From the NCBI RefSeq assembly GCF_036924715.1, contig NZ_JAZHSB010000001.1:5137001-5201000 (forward strand): a DNA stretch of 64,000 nt. Direction: 5' to 3'. Both the position numbers and the translations under genes were made by a program. The notes beneath the pieces were generated by a model. That model saw only the letters and a list, made by a program, of their open reading frames with translations, was not told the DNA's origin and did no database searches. Source of the DNA: Bradyrhizobium sp. AZCC 1721 (lineage in GTDB: Bacteria > Pseudomonadota > Alphaproteobacteria > Rhizobiales > Xanthobacteraceae). Below, in pieces: positions 26,691-34,954 of the stretch (within the stretch, counting starts at the first letter, position 1; each line of letters opens with the position of its first letter).

Positions 26691-27568
26691 GCTGATGCTC
26701 CCGCACGAAGATCCGGCCGGGCAAGCAGTAACGACACGCAGCGCGTCAACAGAACCTTCGCCAGATGCCGACGCATGGCGGGTGTCGCCTGTTGATCGTC
26801 CAGCGGATCGAGTTCATCGTCCAATGCAGAAGCTGCCTCAGACAACACCGCAGGTGTGATGGCGACATCGACCAGCTTGCTGGCAGACTTGGCCAGCAAC
26901 GGGCGATCGCCGACGGCAAAGAAGCCAAGTCGAAGATCGGCGAAGCGCCTATCCTTGATGGAAGCCTGCGCTGCGAGGCCAACAATGGCGTAATCGCCAT
27001 GCCGACGGGCGAACTCATGAAAGAAATGCGTCGCGTTCTTTGAAGTCACCGGCAGCTCGACGGCAACCAGCAGTTCCTGCGGAGTAAGCGCGGTTTCGTA
27101 GATCCCGATGAAGAACTCGTTTGCCGCAATCCGCCGCTCGCCGCCCCGTCCGCGGGCAATGATGGTAGCGCCAAGCGTGAGCATGCAGACCGGCAGTTCC
27201 GAAGCCGGATCAGCGTGCGCAAGGCTTCCCCCAATCGTGCCGCGATTGCGGATCGCGGGATGGGCGACATGTGCGACCGCATCCTTCAGCAAGGGAGCAT
27301 GGGCTGCTATTTCGGGGCATTTCAAGAGATCGGCGTGACGTGTCAGCGCACCTATGGTGAGGACGCCTCCCTTAACCGAGAGCCCGCGCAACTCGGTCAG
27401 CTCGCCAATATCGACAATGAGCTCCGGTGCGACCAGGCGCAGATTCATCGCCGGCACCAGGCTCTGGCCGCCCGACAACACCTTGGCCCGTTCGCCATAC
27501 GCGGTCAGCAATTCCAGCGCATCGGCGACGCTGGTTGCGCGGGCATAAGCGAAAGCCGAGGCTTTCAT
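26687..27568 (-). CDS. FAD-binding middle subunit, CoxM-like
   Basis: This is a 293-residue flavoprotein subunit with the FAD motifs SGGQSLVPAMNLRL (near residue 34) and GTIGGSLAHADPASE (near 108). It passes electrons from the FeS clusters to a quinone or other acceptor. The ATG at 27568 is chosen, with GGAGGT upstream; an in-frame TTG at 27592 is less likely. It is the first gene of the leftward three-subunit operon and is divergent from the luciferase-like gene at 27740. Confidence 0.93.
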   Translation of the reverse strand: MKASAFAYARATSVADALELLTAYGERAKVLSGGQSLVPAMNLRLVAPELIVDIGELTELRGLSVKGGVLTIGALTRHADLLKCPEIAAHAPLLKDAVAHVAHPAIRNRGTIGGSLAHADPASELPVCMLTLGATIIARGRGGERRIAANEFFIGIYETALTPQELLVAVELPVTSKNATHFFHEFARRHGDYAIVGLAAQASIKDRRFADLRLGFFAVGDRPLLAKSASKLVDVAITPAVLSEAASALDDELDPLDDQQATPAMRRHLAKVLLTRCVSLLLARPDLRAGASA

Positions 27569-27739
27569 TTTTGGCGTGACCTCCCCGGCCAACTATCGGC
27601 ATTTTCGCGGAATTAGACGGCTGTGATCGCCAAAGGTCAAGTTTGTTGGATGATTATTTCGACTTTGAGCTTGTTTTCGAGCAACGAACGACGCACGTTC
27701 TGTGCAAACAAAAAGCCTGCCTTTGGGGAAGAGCGGACC

Positions 27740-28846
27740 ATGAAGCTTGGATTCTTTACGATGCCGATCCATCCTGTCGACAAGGATTGGCGGCTTTCGC
27801 TCAAGGAGGATCGAGAGGCTTTCCTGCTGGCCGATGAACTCGGTTTCACCGAAGGCTATGTCGGCGAGCACACTACCGACAGAGCCGAGAACATCACGTC
27901 CTGCATCGCATTCATTGCATGGCTCGCCGCGGCAACCAGCAAGATCAAACTTGGCACCGGCACCGTCAACATGCCGAACGCTCATCCGGCAGCGATTGCA
28001 GCCTCGATAGCGATGCTCGATCACATGCTCGACGGGCGACTGATCTTCGGCATCAGCCCGGGCGGTCTGCTGTCGGACGCGGAAGTGTTCGGCAATCTCG
28101 AGGCGGACAGGAATGCCATGTTCCTGGAGGCGATCAATCAGGTACTTCAGATCTGGGCCAGCGAGCCGCCCTACAATCTGCAAGGTCAATTCTGGAATAT
28201 ATCGGTGCAGAAGACTCTGATCGAAGACATCGGCCAGGGCTTCATTCCGCGCCCACTGCAGCGGCCGCACCCGCCGATCGTGGTCACTGCGGTGGCGCCG
28301 TTTTCAAAAGGTGTGACGGAAGCCGCCGCGCGCGGTTGGGAACCAATCTCGGCAAATTTCCTGATGCCGGCCTGGGTGAAGAGCCATTGGCCGAAATATG
28401 TGGAGGGATGCGAACGCGCCGGCCGTCCTGCGGATCCAGCGAACTGGCGCGTTGCCAAGAGCGTGTTCGTAGCCAAGGACGCAGCTACCGCAAAGGCTTA
28501 TGCCACCGATCCAAACGGACCTTATGTCTATTATTATCGCTCGTTGCTTACCAAGCTGAAGCGGAGCGGTCGCATCGAACTGTTCAAGACCCGCCGCGAT
28601 CAGTCGGATGACGAGGTGACGCTGGAGTCGATCTGCGACAAACTGATCATTCATGGCACGCCGGACAGCGTGACGGATCAACTGCTGGCTTTTCAGGAAG
28701 AGACCGGCCCCTTCGGAACGTTGCTGTATGCCGGCAAGGACTGGAGAGATCGCGAACTAGGCCGACAGTCGATGGTCCTGATGGCCGAACAGGTCATGCC
28801 GAGGATCAATGCTGGCGTGTCCGGCGATTCCAAAGCCGCTGAATAA
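27740..28846 (+). CDS. LLM-class (luciferase-like) flavin-dependent monooxygenase
   Basis: This is a 368-residue TIM-barrel protein of the bacterial luciferase superfamily. Typical segments are MKLGFFTMPIHP, DELGFTEGYVGEHTTDR, IKLGTGTVNMPNAHPAAIA and GRLIFGISPGG. Family enzymes use FMNH2 or F420H2 to oxidise long-chain, heterocyclic or sulfonated substrates. The start at 27740 has a GGGGAAGAG ribosome site; the open frame to 27623 is upstream non-coding. It forms a pair with the deacetylase-like gene 17 bp downstream and is divergent from the hydroxylase operon. A flavin reductase is encoded at 29792, in the same neighbourhood. Confidence 0.92.
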   Translation: MKLGFFTMPIHPVDKDWRLSLKEDREAFLLADELGFTEGYVGEHTTDRAENITSCIAFIAWLAAATSKIKLGTGTVNMPNAHPAAIAASIAMLDHMLDGRLIFGISPGGLLSDAEVFGNLEADRNAMFLEAINQVLQIWASEPPYNLQGQFWNISVQKTLIEDIGQGFIPRPLQRPHPPIVVTAVAPFSKGVTEAAARGWEPISANFLMPAWVKSHWPKYVEGCERAGRPADPANWRVAKSVFVAKDAATAKAYATDPNGPYVYYYRSLLTKLKRSGRIELFKTRRDQSDDEVTLESICDKLIIHGTPDSVTDQLLAFQEETGPFGTLLYAGKDWRDRELGRQSMVLMAEQVMPRINAGVSGDSKAAE

Positions 28847-28863
28847 TCCGCGGGGAGCTTGTC

Positions 28864-29739
28864 GTGGCGCTGAGCGATCGCATTCCCTATCAAGCACAAG
28901 TCGACAGGCCGAAGCTCACGCTTCCCGGCGGCAAGAAACTCGCGGTATGGGTCATCCTCAATGTCGAGGAGTGGCGGATCGAGAACGCGATGCCTCGCAC
29001 CGTGCTGAGCCCGCCGATGGGCCAGCCGCTATTGCCCGACGTGCCGAACTGGTCCTGGCATGAATACGGGATGCGCGCCGGCTTCTGGCGACAGCTCAAG
29101 GCGCTGACGGATCGCAAAATACCCGTGACGTTGGCGCTCAATGCCAATGTCTGCAACGCCTACCCGCGTGTCGCCTCCGCTGCGCTCGACGCCGGCTTTG
29201 AATTCATGGGTCACGGTTTCGTGCAGGGGGCGATGCACAAGGTCGAGAATCAGGCGGATGCCATCAAACGATCGGTCGAGACAATTTCGAAATTTGCAGG
29301 CAAGCCGCCGCGATCATGGGAAAGCCCCGGCCTCACCGAGACCGAGGAAACCCTCGATCTGCTGCGCCTCAACGGCATCGAATACGTCGCGGATTGGGTG
29401 ATCGACGATCTGCCGCAGGACATCGCCACGCCCCACGGCGCCATCACAACGATCCCCTATTCGGTCGAAACCAACGACATCGTCATCCACGCACTACAGC
29501 ATCTTTCTTCCGAGCAATTCCTGAAACGCTGCACCGACCAGTTCGATCGGCTGTATCTAGAAGGCGCATCGAACGCGCGGATCATGGCGATCTCAGTTCA
29601 CCCGTACATCACGGGCGTGCCGCATCGCATCAAGTATCTGGAGGCGTTGCTCGACTATGTTCTGGGTCACGATGGCGTGGCCCTGATGACAGCCAGCGAG
29701 ATTGGCGACTGGTATCGCGCAGAGATGGCAAAGATCTAG
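28864..29739 (+). CDS. Polysaccharide-deacetylase-family hydrolase (PuuE-like)
   Basis: This is a 291-residue NodB-homology (CE4) protein with a GTG start preceded by GGGGAG. Sequence such as LAVWVILNVEEWRIEN, MGHGFVQGAMHKVEN and SWESPGLTETEETLDLLRLN resembles the cytoplasmic PuuE-type group, which acts on ring-opened purine or amide compounds rather than on chitin. The usual first-motif Asp pair reads NVEEW here. There is no signal peptide. Next to molybdenum hydroxylase and monooxygenase genes, a hydrolytic step on a nitrogen compound is plausible but unproven. Confidence 0.87.
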   Translation: MALSDRIPYQAQVDRPKLTLPGGKKLAVWVILNVEEWRIENAMPRTVLSPPMGQPLLPDVPNWSWHEYGMRAGFWRQLKALTDRKIPVTLALNANVCNAYPRVASAALDAGFEFMGHGFVQGAMHKVENQADAIKRSVETISKFAGKPPRSWESPGLTETEETLDLLRLNGIEYVADWVIDDLPQDIATPHGAITTIPYSVETNDIVIHALQHLSSEQFLKRCTDQFDRLYLEGASNARIMAISVHPYITGVPHRIKYLEALLDYVLGHDGVALMTASEIGDWYRAEMAKI

Positions 29740-29791
29740 ATTTGATGTCTGCCGCAGGATCGTCGAAGGTCCAACGAGCTTCGGCCGTTGC

Positions 29792-30346
29792 TCATGAGGC
29801 CTTACTGTCATCTCCAGCAATGAACCGGCCGAAACTACCGCGCGCAAACAACAAGGGTTCCTGCCGATTATAGGCATAGGCCTCGACGGCGCCGAGGAAG
29901 ATGATGTGGTCGCCGCCGTAATACCGATTGGCCGCGCGGCATTGGAAATTGGCGACGCAATCGGTCAACACCGGCGCGTTGCCAAGCCCCGGCGTCCAGT
30001 TCACGCCGGCGAACTTGTCATCCGACGACTTTGCGAACTGCGACGCCAGCGCCTGCTGGGAAGCTCCGAGAACGTTGACCGCAAAATGGCTGGCGTTCTG
30101 GAAGATCGTAAGCCCCTGCGAAAACATCCCGAGACTCCACAACACCAGCGGCGGATTGAGCGATACCGATGCAAAGGAGTTGCAGGTAACGCCATACGGC
30201 TTCCCGTCCACGGTCATTGCCGTGACAATGGTGACGCCAGTGGCGAATGTGCCGAGCGCATTGCGAAAATCCCGCGGGTCAATCGCCGAGTTGCCGCTGG
30301 CAAGTTCATTGGCCGGATCGGCCGGATGTTTGGGTGCATCAGACAT
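29792..30346 (-). CDS. Flavin reductase family protein
   Basis: This is a 184-residue HpaC-like flavin reductase (FRNALGTFATGVTIVTAM, GVTCNSFASVSLNPPLVLW, FAVNVLGASQQALA). It supplies reduced FMN or FAD to a partner monooxygenase using NAD(P)H. The partner is most probably the acyl-CoA-dehydrogenase-like protein encoded 10 bp upstream on the same strand; it could also serve the luciferase-like enzyme at 27740. Confidence 0.93.
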   Translation of the reverse strand: MSDAPKHPADPANELASGNSAIDPRDFRNALGTFATGVTIVTAMTVDGKPYGVTCNSFASVSLNPPLVLWSLGMFSQGLTIFQNASHFAVNVLGASQQALASQFAKSSDDKFAGVNWTPGLGNAPVLTDCVANFQCRAANRYYGGDHIIFLGAVEAYAYNRQEPLLFARGSFGRFIAGDDSKAS

Positions 30347-30356
30347 CCGCCGGGCC

Positions 30357-31583
30357 TCAGAGCGTCAGATTTTCGGACGGCAGGCCAAGCGCCACGCGTC
30401 CATAGTTGGTTCCTGCCGCATCAAAATTGAATGCGAGGTGCGAATTCACGGCGTGAGCGTCGCGGAACTGCCGCTGCAACGCGCCTGACGTGAACAGGCT
30501 GCGCGCGCCACTTGCCGCGAACAAAAGCGAGACCGCTTCGGTGCAGAGGTTCACTGCGAAGGCGCCATCCCGCCGCAACCTCGTCTTGACCGCAAGGCCT
30601 GGAATATGGCCGCGCCTCGCGTCGGCCATCGCATCGATGCAGTTCGTACGCATCACGAGGCGAGCCGCATCGATCTTGGCGGACGCCTCCGCGATCTTGA
30701 TTTGGGTAGTCTGCAGATCGCTGAGTTTGGCCCGATTGTAGGTCGAGGCCCGATGGCGCGCGAATTCGACGTAATCATCGAGACAGGCTTGCGCATTGCC
30801 CAAACCCACGCCCGACAATACGTAAGGAAACAGCGAGAATACCGGTAGCGCATAGAGCGCGTTTGGATTGACGGCGCTTCCGGGCGTCGGTCCGCCGGTC
30901 AGATCGCTGACTGCGATGGTCATGTTCTCCGCAACGAAGCAATCCTCGACCCATACATCGTTCGACCCGGTACCGCACAGGCCCGTCGCATTCCAGGTGT
31001 CGTTGATCCTGTATTCGCTCCGGTTGAGCAGGAATATCCGGTATTCGATACCCTCGGCCTCATCGTCAGAGGACACCACGCCTGCAAGCATGTTCCAGTC
31101 GCAGGATTCCACACCCGAGGAGAACGGCCAATGACCGCGCAAGACGTATCCCCCCTCTGCCTTTCTCGCGCGCCCGGCTGGAAAGATGAAGGACGAGGCA
31201 ATCAACGCATCGGCATTCCTGCTCCAAACCGCGTCCTGCGCATGCTTGTCGAACATGCCCAGCATCCAGTGGTGGCTGGCAAGGTTGGCGAAGTTCCATG
31301 CTACTGAAGCATCCGCCTGCGCCAATGCGTCGGAGCAATCGACCAGAGCCACATAGTCAAGCTCGGCACCTCCGACGCGCCTGGGCTGCACGACCCGGAA
31401 CAAGCCGGCGTCATGCAAATCACGTTCGGTCTCGGGCGGCAGGCGGCGGAGCTCCTCCGTCTTTGAAGCGCGACCGCGCAATTCCGGAATCAAGGCCTTG
31501 GCACGTGCAACCATGGCGGCATAGCTGTCCGAGCCCGGCCCCGCGGGTGAACCTGCATCCGGCTTGCGGCCGTGCTCCGCCAT
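30357..31583 (-). CDS. Flavin-dependent monooxygenase, HpaB-C2/DszC-like (acyl-CoA dehydrogenase fold)
   Basis: This is a 408-residue protein with the acyl-CoA dehydrogenase fold. Characteristic stretches are GLFRVVQPRRVGGAELDYVA, ADASVAWNFANLASHHWMLG, YVLRGHWPFSSGVESCDWNM and TGLCGTGSNDVWVEDCFV. These place it with group D two-component monooxygenases (4-hydroxyphenylacetate hydroxylase C2, HsaA, DszC) rather than true dehydrogenases. The reductase gene follows 10 bp downstream, completing a two-component system. A ribosome site AGGA lies before the ATG. The substrate is probably an aromatic or heteroaromatic compound. Confidence 0.9.
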   Translation of the reverse strand: MAEHGRKPDAGSPAGPGSDSYAAMVARAKALIPELRGRASKTEELRRLPPETERDLHDAGLFRVVQPRRVGGAELDYVALVDCSDALAQADASVAWNFANLASHHWMLGMFDKHAQDAVWSRNADALIASSFIFPAGRARKAEGGYVLRGHWPFSSGVESCDWNMLAGVVSSDDEAEGIEYRIFLLNRSEYRINDTWNATGLCGTGSNDVWVEDCFVAENMTIAVSDLTGGPTPGSAVNPNALYALPVFSLFPYVLSGVGLGNAQACLDDYVEFARHRASTYNRAKLSDLQTTQIKIAEASAKIDAARLVMRTNCIDAMADARRGHIPGLAVKTRLRRDGAFAVNLCTEAVSLLFAASGARSLFTSGALQRQFRDAHAVNSHLAFNFDAAGTNYGRVALGLPSENLTL

Positions 31584-31704
31584 GTGTTTCCTCGCCTGCT
31601 CCGTTGCGATACGCCGCCCGCGCTTTGCCAGTCTACCGGCTGATGGCCAATGATCAAGGCGGGCGGAGCATGGCTCTCCGCCGCAAGAGGCTGCTCAAAA
31701 ACGC

Positions 31705-31735
31705 AAAAAAGCCCGGCGGCCGATGGCCACCGGGC
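31705..31735 (-). terminator. Rho-independent terminator of the GNAT gene
   Basis: GCCCGGcGGCC (31711-31721) pairs with GGCCaCCGGGC (31725-31735) around a GAT loop, with one mismatch. On the reverse strand it is followed by six T residues (31710-31705). It lies 37 bp after the stop of the acetyltransferase gene, in the right orientation. Confidence 0.88.
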
Positions 31736-31772
31736 GAGTAGAGGCATTTTGAGGCATGAAAGTGCCAAGCAG

Positions 31773-32201
31773 CTATTTCATGTCCTTGCGCCAATAAAGC
31801 GTGTTCGGCCAGGCCCAGGGATGCGTTGGGCTGAACAGGCGGTAACCCGCGCGAATGAAGTTGTTGGCTGACGAAATGTTATCCGTAGTGTCAGATACGA
31901 TCGAACACCACCCATTCAGACGTGCACGCGCCTCCATGGCTCGCATCAGGCGCAACTGAAGCCGACGTCCGCAATGCTTGCCCAGCACGCCAACGCGGCA
32001 AAAATAGCCCGCTTTGAAAACGTGCGTCGACGGAATGACACCGGCGAAAGCGACAGGACTGGTTCCGCTAAGCGCAAGCCACCAGTGCCCCTGATCGAAT
32101 TGCGGAACGGGTGCGGTCTCAAGAAACGTCAACTGATGAAGTTCTGCAAGTGTGTCCGCAATATCGTCCTCGCTCGCGTCAACCTCACGAATTTGATACA
32201 T
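31773..32201 (-). CDS. GNAT-family N-acetyltransferase
   Basis: This is a 142-residue protein with the acetyl-CoA-binding motif A pattern (FCRVGVLGKHCGRRLQLRLM, near residue 68) and a following DTTDNISSANNFIRAGYRLF segment typical of GNAT enzymes. The acceptor is unknown. A clear terminator lies downstream and short membrane-protein genes lie upstream. Small GNAT proteins of this kind are common near mobile or phage-like segments, but no integration evidence is seen here. Confidence 0.85.
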   Translation of the reverse strand: MYQIREVDASEDDIADTLAELHQLTFLETAPVPQFDQGHWWLALSGTSPVAFAGVIPSTHVFKAGYFCRVGVLGKHCGRRLQLRLMRAMEARARLNGWCSIVSDTTDNISSANNFIRAGYRLFSPTHPWAWPNTLYWRKDMK

Positions 32202-32248
32202 ATCGCACCTGCATCTGAGTTCGTTTATGTGTGCGGCAAGTCAACCGA

Positions 32249-32551
32249 TCATTTTCCGAGCGTCGCCTTGATGCCGAGCCACACGGCACCGACGAATCCC
32301 GTTACGATCATCGTGACGACTGCCTTGAAGGTATAGCTCTGCGCCTGCTCGACGCTTCTGCGCCAGCGCCGCAGGTGCTGAAAATCAGCGCGAAGCTCTC
32401 TTCGATCGTCCTCGTCTATCCCAAACGAAGTCAGTGTCGTTGCGACGGCTTTGAGAACCACTGCGTCGATATCGTCGTGACGAATCCTTTGCTGTTCGGC
32501 CAGCGTCTCGATGACGATGGCCCTGACATTCGCCGCCTGCATCCCGGTCAT
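32249..32551 (-). CDS. Small protein with one C-terminal membrane helix
   Basis: This is a 100-residue protein that I do not recognise. The first 65 residues are charged and helical (ETLAEQQRIRHDDIDAVVLK, DDRRELRADFQHLRRWRRSV). One membrane helix follows (FKAVVTMIVTGFVGAVWLGI). This layout resembles small phage- or holin-like helper proteins of alphaproteobacteria, but no function can be given. It lies 47 bp upstream of the GNAT gene on the same strand and may share its transcript and terminator. The start could also be the ATG 9 bp further in. Confidence 0.65.
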   Translation of the reverse strand: MTGMQAANVRAIVIETLAEQQRIRHDDIDAVVLKAVATTLTSFGIDEDDRRELRADFQHLRRWRRSVEQAQSYTFKAVVTMIVTGFVGAVWLGIKATLGK

Positions 32552-32721
32552 CGCTTGATAATCCGCGCCACGTTCTCAAAACCTCGCTTGGCGAAATAGA
32601 ACCGCATGCCGGCCAATTGTGATGGAAGGTTCGGACGGCGGCCGCGCTCGTGACGCCCGGGCGGGGCGTTGGGAGTTGCGGCGTCGATGTGCGGCCGCCG
32701 TCCGATTCGAGAATCCCAAAC

Positions 32722-32806
32722 AAAAAGCCCGCGACGGATTTCTCCGTGCGGGCTTTGCTATTTTCGCGATGATGGCGTTATGCCGGTGATTTGCCCGACA
32801 TGTCAA
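32722..32806 (-). repeat. Interspersed terminator-containing repeat, copy 1
   Basis: A hairpin GCCCGC-g-ACGGA-tttc-TCCGT-GCGGGC (32727-32753) has an A tract on its left and TTT on its right, so it can act as a terminator in both directions. It is joined to a conserved box GATGATG...TGATTTGCCCGACATGTCAA ending at 32806. A second, diverged copy lies 90 bp away (32896-32977). Together they account for most of the 507-bp gap between genes at 32551 and 33059. Confidence 0.85.
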
Positions 32807-32895
32807 ATCGATTTCGGCCGGTCAACGAATTGCAGAAAATTCGACAACACGGCCTCGATAGTTTGAAACCGCCCTGGCGGAAACTCGATGAAGCG

Positions 32896-32977
32896 AAAAG
32901 CCCGCCACCGTTTCCGGCGCGGGCTCTACGATATTGGCGATGATGTCATCGTGCACCTGATTTGCCCGACACGTCAA
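32896..32977 (-). repeat. Interspersed terminator-containing repeat, copy 2
   Basis: The hairpin GCCCGCcaCCG-tttc-CGGcGCGGGC is followed by the same GCGATGATG box and TGATTTGCCCGACACGTCAA as copy 1. Read on the reverse strand, the hairpin ends in TTTTC and can terminate the gene at 33059-33343, whose stop is 80 bp away. The conserved box then precedes the hairpin in the transcript. Confidence 0.85.
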
Positions 32978-33058
32978 GTACCGGAGCCGCGTCAAATCGA
33001 ACGCAGCAATATCGAAACGAAATCGTTGGCCGTAAATGGTGCAGCCGCGACTCACGCT

Positions 33059-33343
33059 TTATTGCGGCGCCCGATTAGCCGGGTGAACCGGCTTTGGTAC
33101 GGGCGGTTCAGGCTCCACCTCAAGCTTCGGTTCGGTTGGCATGACCTGCGCACCGGCCGCCCGTGCAGCTTCGCCGGTCGTGCTGTAATTGGCGATCGTT
33201 GGGTGCTGTACTTTCGGCTTGTTCCACGGCCCATGGTCAACGATCAGCATGCCGAGCACGCCGAGAATGGCGACCCCAATCGCAACCTTCAATGGCGCGC
33301 CACCGCTTCTGATCAATTGATCTTCAGTCAATTCTTTCGCCAT
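33059..33343 (-). CDS. Small membrane-anchored protein with Pro-rich tail
   Basis: This is a 94-residue protein that I do not recognise. It starts MAKELTEDQLIRSGGAPLK, has one membrane helix (VAIGVAILGVLGMLIVD, residues about 20-36), and then a polar, proline- and glutamate-rich tail (PKLEVEPEPPVPKPVHPANR). The tail would be periplasmic. No ribosome site stands out. It is followed by a terminator-containing repeat. Confidence 0.65.
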   Translation of the reverse strand: MAKELTEDQLIRSGGAPLKVAIGVAILGVLGMLIVDHGPWNKPKVQHPTIANYSTTGEAARAAGAQVMPTEPKLEVEPEPPVPKPVHPANRAPQ

Positions 33344-33507
33344 CGGAAAATCTGCGTTGCTTCCCTCTTACCGAATCAAATCCGGACGATGCCGAAAGTT
33401 CCCATCGATCTGCCAGAGGTGATTGGAACAAATGTATTGGCCCCGCATTGTCGGAAACGTCAGCCGTCGGTCGGCGAACGCCAAAGCGATCGAGTGAGTT
33501 GCAAATT

Positions 33508-33762
33508 GTGAATGAAATCTCAGGACCATCCCAGCCCGGCATGGCGGAACGCGCCGTTGATACCGCGACCGATGTGTCACGCACTCTGACAGAAGTGTCC
33601 GCCGCGCTGCAGGCCGCGGTCGGCCGGCTAAGCGATGCAGTCACGGCGGCACGGAAGCCGGGAATGCCGCTCTCGACCATCAGCGCGATCACTCGCGAAG
33701 CGCCGCTGGCCAGTCTGTTCGTCGCCTTTTTGTTCGGTGTCGCGATCGGACGTCGCCGCTAG
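33508..33762 (+). CDS. Small ElaB/YqjD-like membrane-associated protein
   Basis: This is an 84-residue protein with an amphipathic helical middle (DVSRTLTEVSAALQAAVGRL) and a C-terminal membrane helix ending in Gly-Arg-Arg-Arg (PLASLFVAFLFGVAIGRRR). This resembles the DUF883/ElaB-YqjD group of inner-membrane, ribosome- or stress-associated proteins. The start is uncertain: GTG at 33508 with a weak GAGTGAG, or ATG at 33541. It converges on the phasin gene with an 8-bp gap. Confidence 0.62.
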   Translation: MNEISGPSQPGMAERAVDTATDVSRTLTEVSAALQAAVGRLSDAVTAARKPGMPLSTISAITREAPLASLFVAFLFGVAIGRRR

Positions 33763-33770
33763 CAGGCGCC

Positions 33771-34124
33771 TCAGAACTTGCCCTTCGTCGAATCCTTTGC
33801 GGCGGACATGACGCCGCCGGTTATCTGTCGCATATGTTCGCCGGCGTTGGTGAACTGGCTGCGCAGGAATTCAGACTGGATCTGCATCGCTTCCTGGAGA
33901 TCGGTCGCATGGACCAGTTTGCGGGCATGCTCGAACGCAGCCTTCATATTCTGTTCGGTAAACGACAGCGCCTGCTTGGAAATTTCCGTACCCGCCCCCG
34001 GCATCGACGTCATGGACTTTCCGGCGGCATCGAAGAACATGCCGAACGCCTTTTCTGCCTGATCGATGGTTCTCTCGGCCAGCTCGCGCAGCTCGGCCGG
34101 GACTTCGAGTTTCGGTTCGGTCAT
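33771..34124 (-). CDS. Phasin family protein
   Basis: This is a 117-residue, almost entirely helical protein of the phasin_2 type (ELAERTIDQAEKAFGMFFDA, EISKQALSFTEQNMKAAFEH, DLQEAMQIQSEFLRSQFTNA). Phasins coat polyhydroxyalkanoate granules. No PHA synthase gene is nearby, which is normal for accessory phasins in rhizobia. Confidence 0.9.
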   Translation of the reverse strand: MTEPKLEVPAELRELAERTIDQAEKAFGMFFDAAGKSMTSMPGAGTEISKQALSFTEQNMKAAFEHARKLVHATDLQEAMQIQSEFLRSQFTNAGEHMRQITGGVMSAAKDSTKGKF

Positions 34125-34409
34125 GGTCGCTTCTCCAATGTCGACATTGGCAGGTTAGCATAATTCCCGGCTGCGTCTGCGCCGTATTGGACCGAGCTCC
34201 GATATATGCCAGGGCGGCGGGTATGCGGCCGGCCCAATTTCAGAGAGACCCCAAGGAATGATTTCCTCCCCTCGCGGCCCGTAGCCGTACGGGTGCGGTG
34301 CCCGATTCCAATGGTGGCAACAGTGTGGCATAGTGATTCGGGCTTAGGGATCGGCTGTCGGTGGCGTTGCGTCTCTGGTTTTAAGTCTCTCTTGGGACAT
34401 GGAGATAAG

Positions 34410-34595
34410 ATGCTGCAAACATTTCGACCGACGCCGACCTGCACGCGCTTTCAAACCAGCATAGAAATGCCGTGCATGAAATGCGGGGCACAGATGCGGC
34501 TCGCCGCGATCGAGCCACGCGACCAGAATTACGACGTGCTGACCTACCGCTGCACACCTTGCGATTCCGGCGAGAGCTTCCTGAAGGCGCGCTGA
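34410..34595 (+). CDS. Small zinc-ribbon protein
   Basis: This is a 61-residue protein with two CxxC pairs (CMKC near residue 22 and CTPC near 50), which should form one zinc site. Ribosome site GGAG lies 5 nt before the ATG at 34410; the longer open frame upstream is not protein-like. The function is unknown. Its stop codon directly abuts the stop codon of the convergent gene at 34596 with no spacer. Confidence 0.78.
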   Translation: MLQTFRPTPTCTRFQTSIEMPCMKCGAQMRLAAIEPRDQNYDVLTYRCTPCDSGESFLKAR

Positions 34596-34802
34596 TTACG
34601 ACCTGTTCAGCGCGGCGATTCCCGCCTGCGTTAGCACGATCCCCTCGTCGCGCACTTCGACCAGGCCGAGACCCGTCAATGTTCGCAAGTCTTCGTCGCT
34701 GACCGGCGACAGTTTCAGTCGGCGAGCCTGAATGTCCCGCAACGTCCAGCGGAGATCGATAGCCTTCTCGAGGCTAAACTCAGCGAAAGGATCTTCTGCC
34801 AT
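34596..34802 (-). CDS. Small conserved protein of unknown function, winged-helix-like
   Basis: This is a 68-residue protein starting MAEDPFAEFSLEKAIDLRW, with an SDEDLRTLTGLGLVEVRDEG segment and a terminal LTQAGIAALNRS. The last part has the look of a wing of a small winged helix, so a DNA- or protein-binding role is possible. An upstream in-frame TTG at 34817 is a less likely start. I do not recognise a named family. Confidence 0.65.
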   Translation of the reverse strand: MAEDPFAEFSLEKAIDLRWTLRDIQARRLKLSPVSDEDLRTLTGLGLVEVRDEGIVLTQAGIAALNRS

Positions 34803-34954
34803 TCGCTTCGCTTCCAACTATTGGACCATTGATCTGTCGTGGCTGCGGCACCCTGGACGCGATAATGCGGCAATCGACGTCAGGTTCCCGACGATGCGAA
34901 GACAGCACCGACCAAAGGTATTCGCGCTCCGGACCGGCCGCAGCTTTCGGCTCC

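Noticed and set aside
23815..27568. Aerobic carbon monoxide dehydrogenase (coxMSL)
   Set aside because: Subunit layout fits, but the AYRCSFR active-site loop is absent (QYRAVGHP instead), so CO oxidation is not supported.
32722..32977. CRISPR array
   Set aside because: Only two diverged copies with hairpins of different sequence and no regular spacers or cas genes.
33324..33692. Reverse 122-codon open frame
   Set aside because: It overlaps the forward ElaB/YqjD-like gene, which has a clear membrane helix and Arg-rich end; the reverse frame has no such features.
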